From CATOSP01 sp965237775 (GTDB lineage Bacteria > Chloroflexota > Dehalococcoidia > Lucifugimonadales > UBA3495): a stretch of 64,000 nt of DNA. The position numbers were made by a program, and so were the translations under genes. Below are positions 25,315 to 34,553 of this stretch, piece after piece; the first letter of the stretch is position 1, and every line of letters starts with the position of its first letter. Location of the stretch: the NCBI GenBank assembly GCA_965237775.1, contig OZ250155.1, forward strand, positions 2,418,001 to 2,482,000, written 5' to 3'. The notes under the pieces were generated by a model, which saw nothing but the letters and a program-made list of their open reading frames with translations, was not told the origin of the DNA and searched no databases.

Positions 25315-25343
25315 ATTGAAGCACCTACGTTACTGGGCGTCAA
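25315..25343 (-). promoter_or_regulatory. Promoter of tRNA-Val
   Basis: On the minus strand TTGACG, a 17-nt spacer, then TTCAAT, ending 48 bp before the tRNA. A good sigma70-type match. Confidence 0.6.
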
Positions 25344-25435
25344 TGTTGTGAGACCACATCCGCTCCCTTGGATTACAATGGCCGTAGCGGTTCCTACAGA
25401 CGCCGCTCGTCCAATCCGCCCCTACCGGAGGCCCC

Positions 25436-25957
25436 TTGTCGCCCTTTCACTTCTGCCCCAAGTGCGGCGGGCCGCTGCGGACACCCCGCCAGAGGCAGGT
25501 CTGCCAGGACTGCCGGTTCACTCTATTCCGAAACCCCACTGCCGGAGTCGCCGTTATCATCCTAGAAAGCGAGCGAATCCTGCTGGGACGCCGCTCTCGT
25601 GGCCAATACGCGGGGGAGTGGTGCATCCCCTGCGGTCATGTGGAGTGGGGCGAAGACGTCCGGGAGGCAGCCCGCAGAGAATTCCTCGAGGAAACTGGGC
25701 TTGTAGTCGAGCTTGGCCCCGTCTACACGGTACATTCCAATTTCCATGATCCCAAGACATTGACCGTGGGCATCTGGTTTCGGGGCAATCAGGTGGGCGG
25801 GAAGTTGCAGGCCGGAGACGACCTCGACGCAGTTGACTACTTTCCCCTGAGCGACCTGCCCAATCCGCTGGCCTTTCCCACTGACGAACTGGTGCTGGAG
25901 CAACTCAGGCAAGAGACGATAGGCTCAAAGCTCAAAAGCCAATTGCGCAGGGGATGA
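25436..25957 (+). CDS. NUDIX hydrolase with N-terminal zinc ribbon
   Basis: 173 residues from a TTG at 25436 with GGAGG closely upstream. An N-terminal ribbon (CPKCGG...CQDC) precedes a full Nudix box, GHVEWGEDVREAARREFLEE then TGL (about residues 63-85). The ribbon-plus-Nudix order resembles NADH pyrophosphatase-like and ADP-ribose-type hydrolases, which cleave nucleoside diphosphate derivatives. The exact substrate cannot be told. It is the first gene outside the island. Confidence 0.85.
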   Translation: MSPFHFCPKCGGPLRTPRQRQVCQDCRFTLFRNPTAGVAVIILESERILLGRRSRGQYAGEWCIPCGHVEWGEDVREAARREFLEETGLVVELGPVYTVHSNFHDPKTLTVGIWFRGNQVGGKLQAGDDLDAVDYFPLSDLPNPLAFPTDELVLEQLRQETIGSKLKSQLRRG

Positions 25958-26063
25958 AATAGTCCCGAAATTCTTGAAATTTTCTGCACACTCTATCTGT
26001 AGCATGAACACTGTCCCGTATGCGCATAGGCGAGACAGCACCACAGTTTTTGGAGGTATTAGA

Positions 26064-26579
26064 ATGAGAAAGCTACGAGGGCTCTTCACCAAAAGGAAAA
26101 TCGCTCTCCTGGTAGCCGTGGGCGTGCTCGCTCTGGGGCTAACCGCCGGAGTGGTCCTGGCCCAGGGCGACGGTGGCAGGCAGGCTATGCAGTTAGTACC
26201 CAGCACGACTTTTACCGATCGCGTCGCGGAAATCCTTGGGCTGGATGGAGAAGTGGTAGAGGACGCGTTCGCCCAGGCCCAACGCGGGCAAGAGGACGAA
26301 CTATACAGGGGCAGGCTGGACCTGATGGTCGAGGGAGGGCGGATTACTCAGGAAGAAGCCGACGAACGCTACTCCTGGTTCCAAAGCAGGCCGGACACCG
26401 TAGTCGCCGAATATGGGCATAGTAAACGTGGCGGACATTCACAGTTCCAGGGCCGGTTCGGATACGGAGACGACGGTTGGCACGGCCCTAGAGGGTCCAG
26501 GCACGGACGCCATGGCGGCCCAGCTCTAGAGTTGGTTCCCTCCGTCCCGATCAGTCCTACCGAGGCCCCATCCCAGTAA
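26064..26579 (+). CDS. Exported His/Gly-rich protein, possible envelope sensor partner
   Basis: 171 residues; ATG at 26064 behind TGGAGG (an upstream in-frame ATG lacks one). Signal peptide about 1-33 (ALLVAVGVLALGLTAGVVLA). The mature part contains helical ITQEEADERYSWFQSRP and a His/Gly/Arg-rich region (GPRGSRHGRHGG) able to bind metal. The layout recalls small periplasmic proteins placed before two-component systems (Spy/CpxP style), but identity is not established. A hairpin separates it from the response regulator gene. Confidence 0.6.
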   Translation: MRKLRGLFTKRKIALLVAVGVLALGLTAGVVLAQGDGGRQAMQLVPSTTFTDRVAEILGLDGEVVEDAFAQAQRGQEDELYRGRLDLMVEGGRITQEEADERYSWFQSRPDTVVAEYGHSKRGGHSQFQGRFGYGDDGWHGPRGSRHGRHGGPALELVPSVPISPTEAPSQ

Positions 26580-26589
26580 ACCAGCGCGC

Positions 26590-26627
26590 GGTCCTACCCC
26601 TGTCGCACGGAACACGGGGGTAGGACC
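26590..26627 (+). terminator. Hairpin between exported-protein gene and response regulator gene
   Basis: Arms GGTCCTACCCC and GGGGTAGGACC, 11 bp perfect, 16-nt loop. No T-run follows, so it may reduce rather than stop read-through into the regulator gene. Confidence 0.5.
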
Positions 26628-26650
26628 TGGCCGCTTCTGGAGGATGAAAA

Positions 26651-27340
26651 GTGTCAAGCACCGTCCTCATAGTGGAAGATGACCCCCACACGGTGGAGGT
26701 TGTGCGACTCTACCTCCGCCGCGACGAACATATCGTGCTAGCCGCCTCCGACGGCATATCCGGCTTGCGTCTCTTCAAGGAAGCGCGCCCGGACCTGGTG
26801 GTGTTGGACCTGATGCTGCCAGGATTGGATGGCCTGGAGGTCTGCCGGCAATTGCGAACAGAGTCCGACGTCCCCATCGTCATGCTCACGGCCAGAGTGG
26901 AGGAAGAAGACCGGATCGCTGGGCTGGAACTCGGGGCCGACGATTACGTCACGAAGCCCTTTAGCCCCAGGGAGCTGGCTGCCCGCATCCGGGCAGTGCT
27001 CCGCCGCACTACCCAGGACGCCTCGGAACGCGGACCTTCCACCCTCAGCTACGGCGAAATTTCACTGGACACCCAACAGCGTGCCGTTTCGTTGGCTGGT
27101 AAACCGCTAAAGCTCACTCCCACCGAATTCCGCCTATTGACTTTGCTCCTTCGGGAACCAGGGAAGACGTTCACCAGGGACCAGATCATAGACCGGGTAT
27201 TCGGCTACGACTTCGAGGGATTCGACCGGACTGTCGATTCCCACGTGTACAGTCTACGGCGGAAGCTCGACGCGGCTTCCGGAGAGCGCCGCTACATACA
27301 AACCGTCTACGGAGTAGGGTACAGACTCGGCGATGCGTAG
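26651..27340 (+). CDS. OmpR-family response regulator
   Basis: 229 residues; GTG start after TGGAGGATG. Receiver domain with acidic pocket EDD (9-11), phospho-acceptor Asp53 (VLDLMLPG), Thr80 and Lys102 (TKPFS). A C-terminal winged helix follows (LTPTEFRLLTLLLREPGKTF..., VDSHVYSLRRKL). It overlaps the sensor kinase gene by 8 nt. Probably regulates the efflux genes downstream and the exported-protein gene upstream. Confidence 0.95.
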   Translation: MSSTVLIVEDDPHTVEVVRLYLRRDEHIVLAASDGISGLRLFKEARPDLVVLDLMLPGLDGLEVCRQLRTESDVPIVMLTARVEEEDRIAGLELGADDYVTKPFSPRELAARIRAVLRRTTQDASERGPSTLSYGEISLDTQQRAVSLAGKPLKLTPTEFRLLTLLLREPGKTFTRDQIIDRVFGYDFEGFDRTVDSHVYSLRRKLDAASGERRYIQTVYGVGYRLGDA

Positions 27341-28733
27341 ATGGATTTTCAGTCTGTGGGCCCGGCTCGTGCTCGGGTTCGCCGTGATTCTTGCCGTAGC
27401 CCTCGGAAGCGTAAGCTTTTACATCTCCGAGGTTGCCGAGCGTGAAGCTGGGGAGTTTGAGCGTCAACGCGACGAGGTCAGGGACGCCCGCATTGCCCGC
27501 CTCGTCACCGATTCCTATTCCGGTCAACGCGCCCGAGGCGAACGGGACTGGACCGAGCTGCAACCAATATTGGAGCGGACGGGCCCTCTTTTCGGTCGCC
27601 GCATAGTCGTCCGGGACCAGGAAGGCCACATTATCGGCGACTCCCATCGTAGTCATGGCCCCCCGTGGAGGCGGCGTGGCCACCGCGCCCGCCACTCACC
27701 CATACTGATGGGAGATGAGCAAGTCGCTTCCGTCGAACTCGTTTCCGCTACCCCCGTCACTCCCTCCGCAAACCAAATCTCCGAACCTCCGGTTTCCCAG
27801 TTGGTTTCTGCGCTGAATAACTATTTGCTATGGACCGGCATCGCCGCTGGTCTCGGGGGCCTTGTCCTTGTGTCCCTGGTGTCTCGCCAGATTCTCTCCC
27901 CGGTCCAGGGTCTGAGCTCAGTGGCCTCCCGGCTGGGCCGGGGGGACCTGTCCCAAAGGGCGGACGGCTCCGGGCCCACGGAGATCAAAGAGTTAGCTCA
28001 CTCTTTCAACCGAATGGCGGGGAGCTTGCAAGAGGCCGAAGAGCAACGCCGAAATCTCGTGGCAGACGTGGCCCACGAGCTTCGCACTCCCCTCTTCAAC
28101 ATCCAGGGCTACTTGGAAGCGGTCAAAGACGGTCTCCTGGAACCCGACGAGGAAACCATCGACACGATTCATGGACAGGTGCTTCACCTCGGCCGGCTGG
28201 TGGAGGATTTGAGATTGCTCGCCCAGGCGGAGAGCGGCGGACTCCACCTGGAATTGGAGACCGACTCCCTCGACGACCTGGTAAGCAGGGCGGTCGACGC
28301 CGCGCGTCCCAGGTCCGAAGCGAACGGTGTTGGTCTGATTTTTCAGCCTGCGGAGCAGCTAATCCTGGTGGAGATGGACCGGACTCGAATTGCCCAGGTT
28401 GTCTCGAACATCCTCGATAACGCCGTGCAACACACCCCGCCAGGTGGGCAGGTAAGGGTGGGAGTGGACTCTCTTGAAGGGGGCAGGGTAAGGGTCACCG
28501 TGGAAGACGACGGGGAAGGGATTCCCTCGGAGAACCTTCCCCTGGTGTTTGAACGCTTTTACCGCGTAGACGCCTCCAGGTCCAGGTCTACCGGAGGCGC
28601 GGGCTTGGGATTGACTATCGCCAAACGCCTTGTGGAATCCCACGGAGGTGCCATCTGGGCGGAAAGCGCAGGCGCCACCGGCGCCAGGGTTAGCTTCGAG
28701 TTACCGGCTTCTGGACAAAGTCTCTCAGGCTAA
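27333..28733 (+). CDS. Membrane sensor histidine kinase
   Basis: 466 residues. TM1 about 8-30; an extracytoplasmic sensor of about 130 residues that ends in a His/Arg-rich stretch (DSHRSHGPPWRRRGHRARH); TM2 about 165-187; HAMP; phospho-acceptor His248 in DVAHELRTPL; N box NILDNAVQHTP; G1 VEDDGEGIP; G2 GLGLTIAKRL. All catalytic motifs are intact. The His-rich sensor region suggests metal or pH sensing (inference). Partner of the overlapping response regulator gene. Confidence 0.95.
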   Translation: MRRWIFSLWARLVLGFAVILAVALGSVSFYISEVAEREAGEFERQRDEVRDARIARLVTDSYSGQRARGERDWTELQPILERTGPLFGRRIVVRDQEGHIIGDSHRSHGPPWRRRGHRARHSPILMGDEQVASVELVSATPVTPSANQISEPPVSQLVSALNNYLLWTGIAAGLGGLVLVSLVSRQILSPVQGLSSVASRLGRGDLSQRADGSGPTEIKELAHSFNRMAGSLQEAEEQRRNLVADVAHELRTPLFNIQGYLEAVKDGLLEPDEETIDTIHGQVLHLGRLVEDLRLLAQAESGGLHLELETDSLDDLVSRAVDAARPRSEANGVGLIFQPAEQLILVEMDRTRIAQVVSNILDNAVQHTPPGGQVRVGVDSLEGGRVRVTVEDDGEGIPSENLPLVFERFYRVDASRSRSTGGAGLGLTIAKRLVESHGGAIWAESAGATGARVSFELPASGQSLSG

Positions 28734-28787
28734 TCCAGACTATGTTCCAAGCATCTCACTCTATTCCGGTTACAAGGGAGGCAAAGG

Positions 28788-31637
28788 ATGAGGTCGATCT
28801 GGTCAGCGCTGAAGGGCCTCGCGGCATGGCAAGTCCTTGTTCTCGTCGTTGTCCTATTCGGCGCGGCCGGAGCCACCTACGGGGGGTACATCCGCGCCAA
28901 TGGCGAGGAATCGGTGGAGCTTGCGGAAGACCAACAACTAATACCCATAAGGTACGGCAACCTAGTGAACGAGGTCTCGACCAGCGGAAACCTCGCGTTT
29001 CCCGACCGGGAGATGCTTACTTTCGGCTCTGGTGGAACGGTCTCAGAATTCAACGCTGAGGAAGGGATGCCGGTATCCAGGGGCCAGGTATTGGCCAGTC
29101 TGGACTCTCTCGCTCTTGCCTCTTTAGAAGAGACGAAAGCTCAAGCCGAGATGGACCTTCAAGCAGCCGTTGAAGCCTTGGAAGAAACGAGGCTCACAGA
29201 CCCACTACTCCTCGCCGAGGCCCACGAGAACGTGGCCGCGGCACGGCTCACCCTCGAAGAGGCGTTGGACGCGCTTGAAGACGCCCGCCAACCCTACACG
29301 TCGGAAGAGGTCGAGTCCCAGCGAAGGTTGGTGGCCGACACCGAGCTTGCGCTGCAAAACGTGCGCCGGACCCTGTCGGACCTGGAACTGGCACACGAGG
29401 TAGCCGTGAATGAAGCCCGCCAAGCCAGGGCCGACGCCCGCCTGTCCCTGGAAGAGGCTAGGCGGGAGTTGACCGATTTTGCCCCAACCCACAACTTCCA
29501 GGTCGTCCAAGCCCGGCAGGCTTTCGCCGACGCCGAAGCCTCGCTAGACGCTGCGGTTGCATCCTTGGCCGATTTCGACCCATCCTACTCTGAGTCCCTC
29601 GCACAGGCCCAGCAGGCCAAGGCCGACGCCCTGGTTGCGCTGGACCAAGCCCGAAACGGCCTGGAGACGTTCCACTCGACCTACGATCAGCAGCTTGCCC
29701 AGGCCAGGGAGGTCCGGGCAGACAAGGAACTAGCCCTCCAAGAGGCGGTTGACACCCTGGATGAGCTAAATTCCGGGCACGCCCGGGCTTTGGCCGAAGC
29801 ACGTCAATCGGCCTCCGACGCCCAGATCGCACTTGAACAGGCCACGGCGGCCGTGGAAAGATTCGAGCGGTCCAACCGCCGCCGCATCGAGAATCTACTC
29901 GACGAAAAGGAAGAACTGGAAAGGTCCCTTCAGGAAACCCAGCTTCGACTCGAAAACCTGCTACTGGCGCAGGACCAGGGCACCGGGGGTCTGGACGGGT
30001 CGATATACACCCTTCAGTCGGGAATGGAAATATTGGAGGACAGATTTGCCGAGGTGGAAGAGTCTTTGGCCGATTGGACCAGCGTAACGGTCGCGGAGGA
30101 GTTGGCCCAGCGAGATGTGGACGACGCCAGGGCCGAGTTGGTCCGGCTTGAACAAGGTCTTGACCCACTCGCGGTAGCCCAGCAGTCAGCGGTCGTGGAA
30201 CTCGCCCGAACCGAATTCCAAACGGCAATAGACGACCTCCAGGCGCTGGAGACCGAAGGCGGGTCCCCCCGGCGCAGCCAGTTGAAGGCCGCGGTCGCGC
30301 TCGCCCAGGAACGATACTCCAGGACCTCGGTAGAGTTGACCGAACTCGAGTCTGGCCCCAACTCGGCCGGACTCCGGCAGTTGGAAGAGAAGGTTGAGTC
30401 AGCCCGCTCCGAGGTCTCCCAGGCAGCCTTGGAGCTAGGTTACCTCACTATGCCCGCCGGACCTGACGTGGTCTCCGCCTGGCAACTCAGGGTCTCCCTC
30501 GCGGAAGCCGCCGTCATCGAGGCGGAAGTTGCCCCCGCCGGTGACGGGACACTTCGTGATGCTGGCGTTGCCGCGGCCACTGCCTGGCTCGTCACAGCCA
30601 GGGATATCCTCGCCGCCGTTTCCGAGGGCGCGGACCCTCACCAGTTGACATTGATCGAAGCAAAGGCAGGCCTCGCTCAGTCGAAGCTTAAGGAAGCAGG
30701 GGAGGTTTTGGCCAGACTTGGCGATGGCCCCGACGTAAAGGAGACCGCCGCGCTCGAGGCGCAGGAAGCGCACCTGGCCGCTTCCTTGGGACAGGCCTTG
30801 GAGGATTTGGCTGAGCTTCTGGAAGCCCCCGACTCCGTAACCATCTCATTAAAGGAAGCCCAGATCGTCCTGGCGAAAGCCTCGCTAGCCGACTCCGAGG
30901 AAGCGTTGGCCGAAGTCCGGCTGGGCCCAGACTCCTACGAAATATCGCTCCTGGAAGCGCGGGTCCAGTCGGCAACTCTGGCTGTTGAACATGCGGGAAT
31001 TCTCCTAGCGGGCGCCATAATGCGGGCCCCGTTCGACGGTTTCGTGTCCCAGGCGTTGGTAGAGCGGGGTGACGATGTTGACCCCGACACCCCGATCGTG
31101 GAGATAGTCGACCCGGCCGTTGTTGAAGTGGACGGCATCGTAGACGAAATCGACGTGCTTTCCATCCGGTTGGGCACCCCTGTCAAGGTCACCCTGGATG
31201 CCGTGCCCGGAGAATCCATCCAGGGCGCCGTAACCCAGATCTCCCCCGGAGCGCGAAACCAGCAAGGTGTCGTCACTTACCCGATAACAATCCAGGTGGA
31301 CGTGAGGCCTGGGCTCGATCTCCGCGAAGGGTTGAGCGCCGTCGCCAGCATAGTGCTGAGGGAGGAACGAGATGTCCTCCTCGTACCCCAACAGGCGCTA
31401 TACGGGACATTCGCCGAACCCGTGGTTAAAGTGCTCAATTCCACCGGGGCCCTCGAAGATAGGGCTGTGGCGCTAGGAGCTTCCGACGACTTCTGGGTGT
31501 CCGTAAAGGAAGGTCTTAAAGAGGGTGACCAGGTCGCTATGGAAGGGTCGGAGGTGGGAACCAGCCAGTTTAGCTTCCGCCAGTTCCGCCGTGTTACAGG
31601 CGGCGGAGGGCCTCCTAGCCGCGGCGGGCGAAGGTAG
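28788..31637 (+). CDS. Very long HlyD/MacA-type membrane-fusion protein
   Basis: 949 residues against roughly 350-450 for usual members. ATG at 28788 after GGGAGG. One N-terminal TM helix (about 14-34), a split lipoyl/barrel-sandwich region (VSTSGNLAFPDRE...GMPVSRGQVLASLD), then more than 600 residues of alpha-helical coiled coil, and C-terminal lipoyl and beta-barrel domains (IMRAPFDGFVSQALVERGDDV...). Residues about 207-366 are five copies of a 32-residue unit of the type ARQA-ADA--SLEEA. It should connect the ABC ATPase and permease encoded next to the outer envelope or cell exterior. Confidence 0.9.
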   Translation: MRSIWSALKGLAAWQVLVLVVVLFGAAGATYGGYIRANGEESVELAEDQQLIPIRYGNLVNEVSTSGNLAFPDREMLTFGSGGTVSEFNAEEGMPVSRGQVLASLDSLALASLEETKAQAEMDLQAAVEALEETRLTDPLLLAEAHENVAAARLTLEEALDALEDARQPYTSEEVESQRRLVADTELALQNVRRTLSDLELAHEVAVNEARQARADARLSLEEARRELTDFAPTHNFQVVQARQAFADAEASLDAAVASLADFDPSYSESLAQAQQAKADALVALDQARNGLETFHSTYDQQLAQAREVRADKELALQEAVDTLDELNSGHARALAEARQSASDAQIALEQATAAVERFERSNRRRIENLLDEKEELERSLQETQLRLENLLLAQDQGTGGLDGSIYTLQSGMEILEDRFAEVEESLADWTSVTVAEELAQRDVDDARAELVRLEQGLDPLAVAQQSAVVELARTEFQTAIDDLQALETEGGSPRRSQLKAAVALAQERYSRTSVELTELESGPNSAGLRQLEEKVESARSEVSQAALELGYLTMPAGPDVVSAWQLRVSLAEAAVIEAEVAPAGDGTLRDAGVAAATAWLVTARDILAAVSEGADPHQLTLIEAKAGLAQSKLKEAGEVLARLGDGPDVKETAALEAQEAHLAASLGQALEDLAELLEAPDSVTISLKEAQIVLAKASLADSEEALAEVRLGPDSYEISLLEARVQSATLAVEHAGILLAGAIMRAPFDGFVSQALVERGDDVDPDTPIVEIVDPAVVEVDGIVDEIDVLSIRLGTPVKVTLDAVPGESIQGAVTQISPGARNQQGVVTYPITIQVDVRPGLDLREGLSAVASIVLREERDVLLVPQQALYGTFAEPVVKVLNSTGALEDRAVALGASDDFWVSVKEGLKEGDQVAMEGSEVGTSQFSFRQFRRVTGGGGPPSRGGRR

Positions 31638-31650
31638 ACCGGGGCCGGAT

Positions 31651-32397
31651 ATGACCAGGGGGATGATAGAACTCCACGACGTGACCAAGACTTACCGCAT
31701 GGGCAGCGTCCAGGTCCACGCTCTTCGCGGCGTGAGCCTCACCATCGATCAGGGAGAAATGGTCGCCATCATGGGGCCTTCCGGTTCCGGCAAGTCCACC
31801 CTCATGAACATTATTGGCTGCTTGGACGTCCCGACGTCGGGCGAATTCATCCTGGACGGGGAAGATGTGGGGAGCCTCGGCGACGGTAGACTCGCGGAAA
31901 TACGCAACCAGAAAACCGGTTTTGTCTTTCAGACATACAACCTGCTCCCCAGGCTGACCGCCAGGGCCAACGTGGAACTACCCCTTCTGTACGGGAAATA
32001 CGGCAACGGCCGCAACCGAAAAAGGCTGGCCGAGCAGGCTCTCGAACGCGTTGGCCTCGGCGACCGGGTTACCCACCGGCCTCCTGAACTTTCCGGGGGC
32101 CAACAGCAGCGGGTCGGCATCGCCCGCGCCCTGGTTAAGAACCCATCGTTGCTTCTGGCCGATGAGCCCACCGGGAACCTCGATTCCCGGTCCAGCGAAG
32201 AGATCGTCGCGCTGCTCCAGACCCTGAACGAAGATGAAGGCCTGACCGTGGTTGTCGTCACCCATGAGCGGGATATCGCGTCCTCGACGCGAAGGGTCAT
32301 CTCCACCAGGGATGGGATGGTCGTAAGTGACGAACCTGTCACCAACCAGAGACGCGCGGTCCCATCGGCGGTGCTTTCCGGGGAGGAACAGCTTTGA
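31651..32397 (+). CDS. MacB/LolD-type ABC transporter ATPase
   Basis: 248 residues from the ATG at 31651 (a second Met lies four codons later). Walker A GPSGSGKST (42-50), Q-loop FQTYNLL, signature LSGGQQQRV, Walker B LLLADEPTGNLD and H-loop THE are all present. The extra leucine-rich stretch and length match the MacB/LolD/FtsE group. TTGA overlap with the permease gene links the two. Together with the adaptor this forms a tripartite-type export system; substrate unknown. Confidence 0.95.
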   Translation: MTRGMIELHDVTKTYRMGSVQVHALRGVSLTIDQGEMVAIMGPSGSGKSTLMNIIGCLDVPTSGEFILDGEDVGSLGDGRLAEIRNQKTGFVFQTYNLLPRLTARANVELPLLYGKYGNGRNRKRLAEQALERVGLGDRVTHRPPELSGGQQQRVGIARALVKNPSLLLADEPTGNLDSRSSEEIVALLQTLNEDEGLTVVVVTHERDIASSTRRVISTRDGMVVSDEPVTNQRRAVPSAVLSGEEQL

Positions 32398-33638
32398 GCC
32401 CAACCACATTACTGTTGACGGCGCTGTCCTCTCTCGCAGTCAACAAGCTGCGGGCAGGCTTGACCCTGCTGGGTATCGTCATAGGTATCTCGGCCGTGAT
32501 CACCTTGATGGCCATCGGCCAGGGTGTGCAACAGAGCATCACGTCGCGCATCGAGTCCCTGGGGACCAACCTTCTGTTCGTGCGGCCCGGCGAGTCCAAC
32601 CAAAGGGGCGTGTCCGGCGGACAGGGCAGCGCCGCCACTTTGACCATTGAGGACGCCTTCGCGCTGCAAGACAAGATATTTGCCCCATCGGTGGCGGCGG
32701 TCGCGCCCGAGCTGAGCACTATCGGCCAGGTCGTCGCAGGCAGGACCAATACTTCAACCCGCGTGTACGGTGTGACTCCCGAATATTTGGAGGCGAGGAA
32801 TTTCGAACTCTCTTCCGGCGAGTTCATAACGCCCGGGCACCTGGAATCCGCAGCCCAGGTGGCCGTGCTTGGCTCCGAAGTGGCCGAAACCCTCTTCGGC
32901 TACCGGGAGCCCCTGGGCCAGCCCGTCCGGGTCAACGGCCGCCAATTCGAGGTCATCGGGGTGCTGGAGAGCAAGGGGGGAAGCCGTTTCTTCTCCCTGG
33001 ACGATCAACTGTTGGTGCCCATCACCACTGCCCACCACCGTCTATCGTCAAGTAGGACAGTCCAGGGCGGGTTCAACGTCCAGACCATTAATGTGCAGGT
33101 GGCGGACCTGGAGCGGATGGACTCCGCCATCCGCGAAGTGGCCACTGTGCTGAGGCTGCGTCACCGCATCACCGGAGATGACGACTTTTCCATCACGAGC
33201 CAGCAGGAGACCATCGAGACTCTCCAGGAGACGACCGGCACGTTCGTCGTATTCTTGGGGGCCATTGCCGGCATCTCCCTGCTGGTTGGCGGAATCGGTA
33301 TTATGAACATAATGCTGGTGTCAGTCACCGAGCGCACTCGCGAGATTGGTATCCGCAAGGCGATGGGGGCCAAGTACCGGGACATCCTGCTCCAATTCGT
33401 GGCCGAGGCAACCCTTCTAAGCCTGGGCGGTGGAGCCATCGGCGTCCTGTTGGGATTGGCGCTGTCTTTGTCGCTGAATGGCCGAAGCCTGTTGGGCCAA
33501 CCGACCCAGACGGCCTTTGACACGGAGGTTGCCTTGATGGCCCTGGCGGTATCCGCCGCGATCGGGCTATTCTTCGGTATTTACCCGGCTATGCGCGCCG
33601 CCCGTTTGCACCCGATAGAAGCTTTGCGGTCTGAATGA
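32394..33638 (+). CDS. FtsX/MacB-type ABC permease
   Basis: 414 residues; TTG start overlapping the ATPase stop (TTGA, 32394-32397). TM1 about 18-40, a large extracytoplasmic MacB_PCD-type domain (about 41-275), then three TM helices in the FtsX core (VFLGAIAGISLLVGGIGIMN..., VSVTERTREIGIRKAMGA, ..GLFFGIYPAMRAARLHPIEAL). Complete and typical of MacB-like permeases that lack a fused ATPase. Confidence 0.95.
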   Translation: MSPTTLLLTALSSLAVNKLRAGLTLLGIVIGISAVITLMAIGQGVQQSITSRIESLGTNLLFVRPGESNQRGVSGGQGSAATLTIEDAFALQDKIFAPSVAAVAPELSTIGQVVAGRTNTSTRVYGVTPEYLEARNFELSSGEFITPGHLESAAQVAVLGSEVAETLFGYREPLGQPVRVNGRQFEVIGVLESKGGSRFFSLDDQLLVPITTAHHRLSSSRTVQGGFNVQTINVQVADLERMDSAIREVATVLRLRHRITGDDDFSITSQQETIETLQETTGTFVVFLGAIAGISLLVGGIGIMNIMLVSVTERTREIGIRKAMGAKYRDILLQFVAEATLLSLGGGAIGVLLGLALSLSLNGRSLLGQPTQTAFDTEVALMALAVSAAIGLFFGIYPAMRAARLHPIEALRSE

Positions 33639-33666
33639 CCGTCACTCGGCAAGGGAGAAACTCACT

Positions 33667-34383
33667 ATGACCAAGCCGTTCTTGGCCCTGCTTTCCATCA
33701 CGTTGATTCTTGGGGTCGCGCTCGGAGGGGCCTTTGTCGGAGGCATCGTCCTGGGCAAATCCCAATCCGCCAACGCTGACCAGACAGTCGGTCCGGCCCG
33801 GCTGTCCGCAGGACCCGGAGCGCAGTTTGGCGGCCAACGCGGCGGGCAGACTGGACGCGACGGAGCCGCAGCCGCCCGTCAAGGGTCCGGGCCGCAGGGC
33901 CCGGGACCTCAGGGCGCCGCCAGCCCAGCCCAGGGTTCACGCACCAGGGGAGACTCCTCCACGGATGTCCAGGGCCCAGCCGTCTCGGGCGGAACAGCCG
34001 CGGGCCGACAGGAGGGTCAAGCATCGGCCCAGCCCAGCGGGCAACCTGCGGGGAGTGGGAATGGTCCTCAGGGCGCGCCGGGGTCCGGCCAGCCACCCGT
34101 GGGCGGGCCCGGCCGGAGCGGGGTCGCCGGGACGATAGAGAGAGTCGACGGGGAGAAGCTGACCATTACCACTCCGCAGGGAGCTATGACGGTGACAGCC
34201 GGCGCGGAGGTGCGAATCGTCAGCTTCTCGGAGGGGACAGCGGAAGACCTGAGCCCCGGCTCTCAGGTGCGTGTCTTGGGACCGAGGACTCCCGAGGGGG
34301 ACGTTCAGGCCAACTCGATCCTTATCGTTCCGCCTGAAGCGCAGGCGTTCTTCGGAAGGAGACCCGGACCTCGGCGGCCGTGA
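33667..34383 (+). CDS. Exported Gly/Gln/Pro-rich protein with DUF5666-like domain
   Basis: 238 residues; ATG after AAGGGAG. A signal anchor (about 5-30) is followed by a low-complexity region of about 110 residues rich in Gly, Gln, Ala and Pro, then a small OB-like beta domain (VAGTIERVDGEKLTITTPQG...LSPGSQVRVLG). Last gene of the efflux operon; similar domains are often next to MacAB-like transporters. Role unknown. Confidence 0.7.
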   Translation: MTKPFLALLSITLILGVALGGAFVGGIVLGKSQSANADQTVGPARLSAGPGAQFGGQRGGQTGRDGAAAARQGSGPQGPGPQGAASPAQGSRTRGDSSTDVQGPAVSGGTAAGRQEGQASAQPSGQPAGSGNGPQGAPGSGQPPVGGPGRSGVAGTIERVDGEKLTITTPQGAMTVTAGAEVRIVSFSEGTAEDLSPGSQVRVLGPRTPEGDVQANSILIVPPEAQAFFGRRPGPRRP

Positions 34384-34481
34384 TCCAACCCGCCAACTGG
34401 ACATAACCAAGTAACTATCTCAAAACGAGAACTCCCCAGTGTCTCCCCCTCTGGAAAATGAGCGCGCAAACCCCGGTCTCT

Positions 34482-34501
34482 CCCCCTTTCGCAAAAGGGG
34501 G
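34482..34501. repeat. Hairpin CCCCCTTT-CGCA-AAAGGGGG
   Basis: Perfect 8-bp stem with a 4-nt loop in the spacer between convergent genes. The neighbouring text (GGGGGATTAAGGAGG) is of the dispersed intergenic-repeat type. May serve as a bidirectional terminator. Confidence 0.5.
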
Positions 34502-34553
34502 ATTAAGGAGGATTTTCCCTCCCAAGCTTGTTTGCTTGATGTTGAAATAGTTT

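Noticed and set aside
30014..30361. Long minus-strand frames across the coiled-coil adaptor gene
   Set aside because: They are mirror frames of a repetitive GC-rich gene, without ribosome sites.
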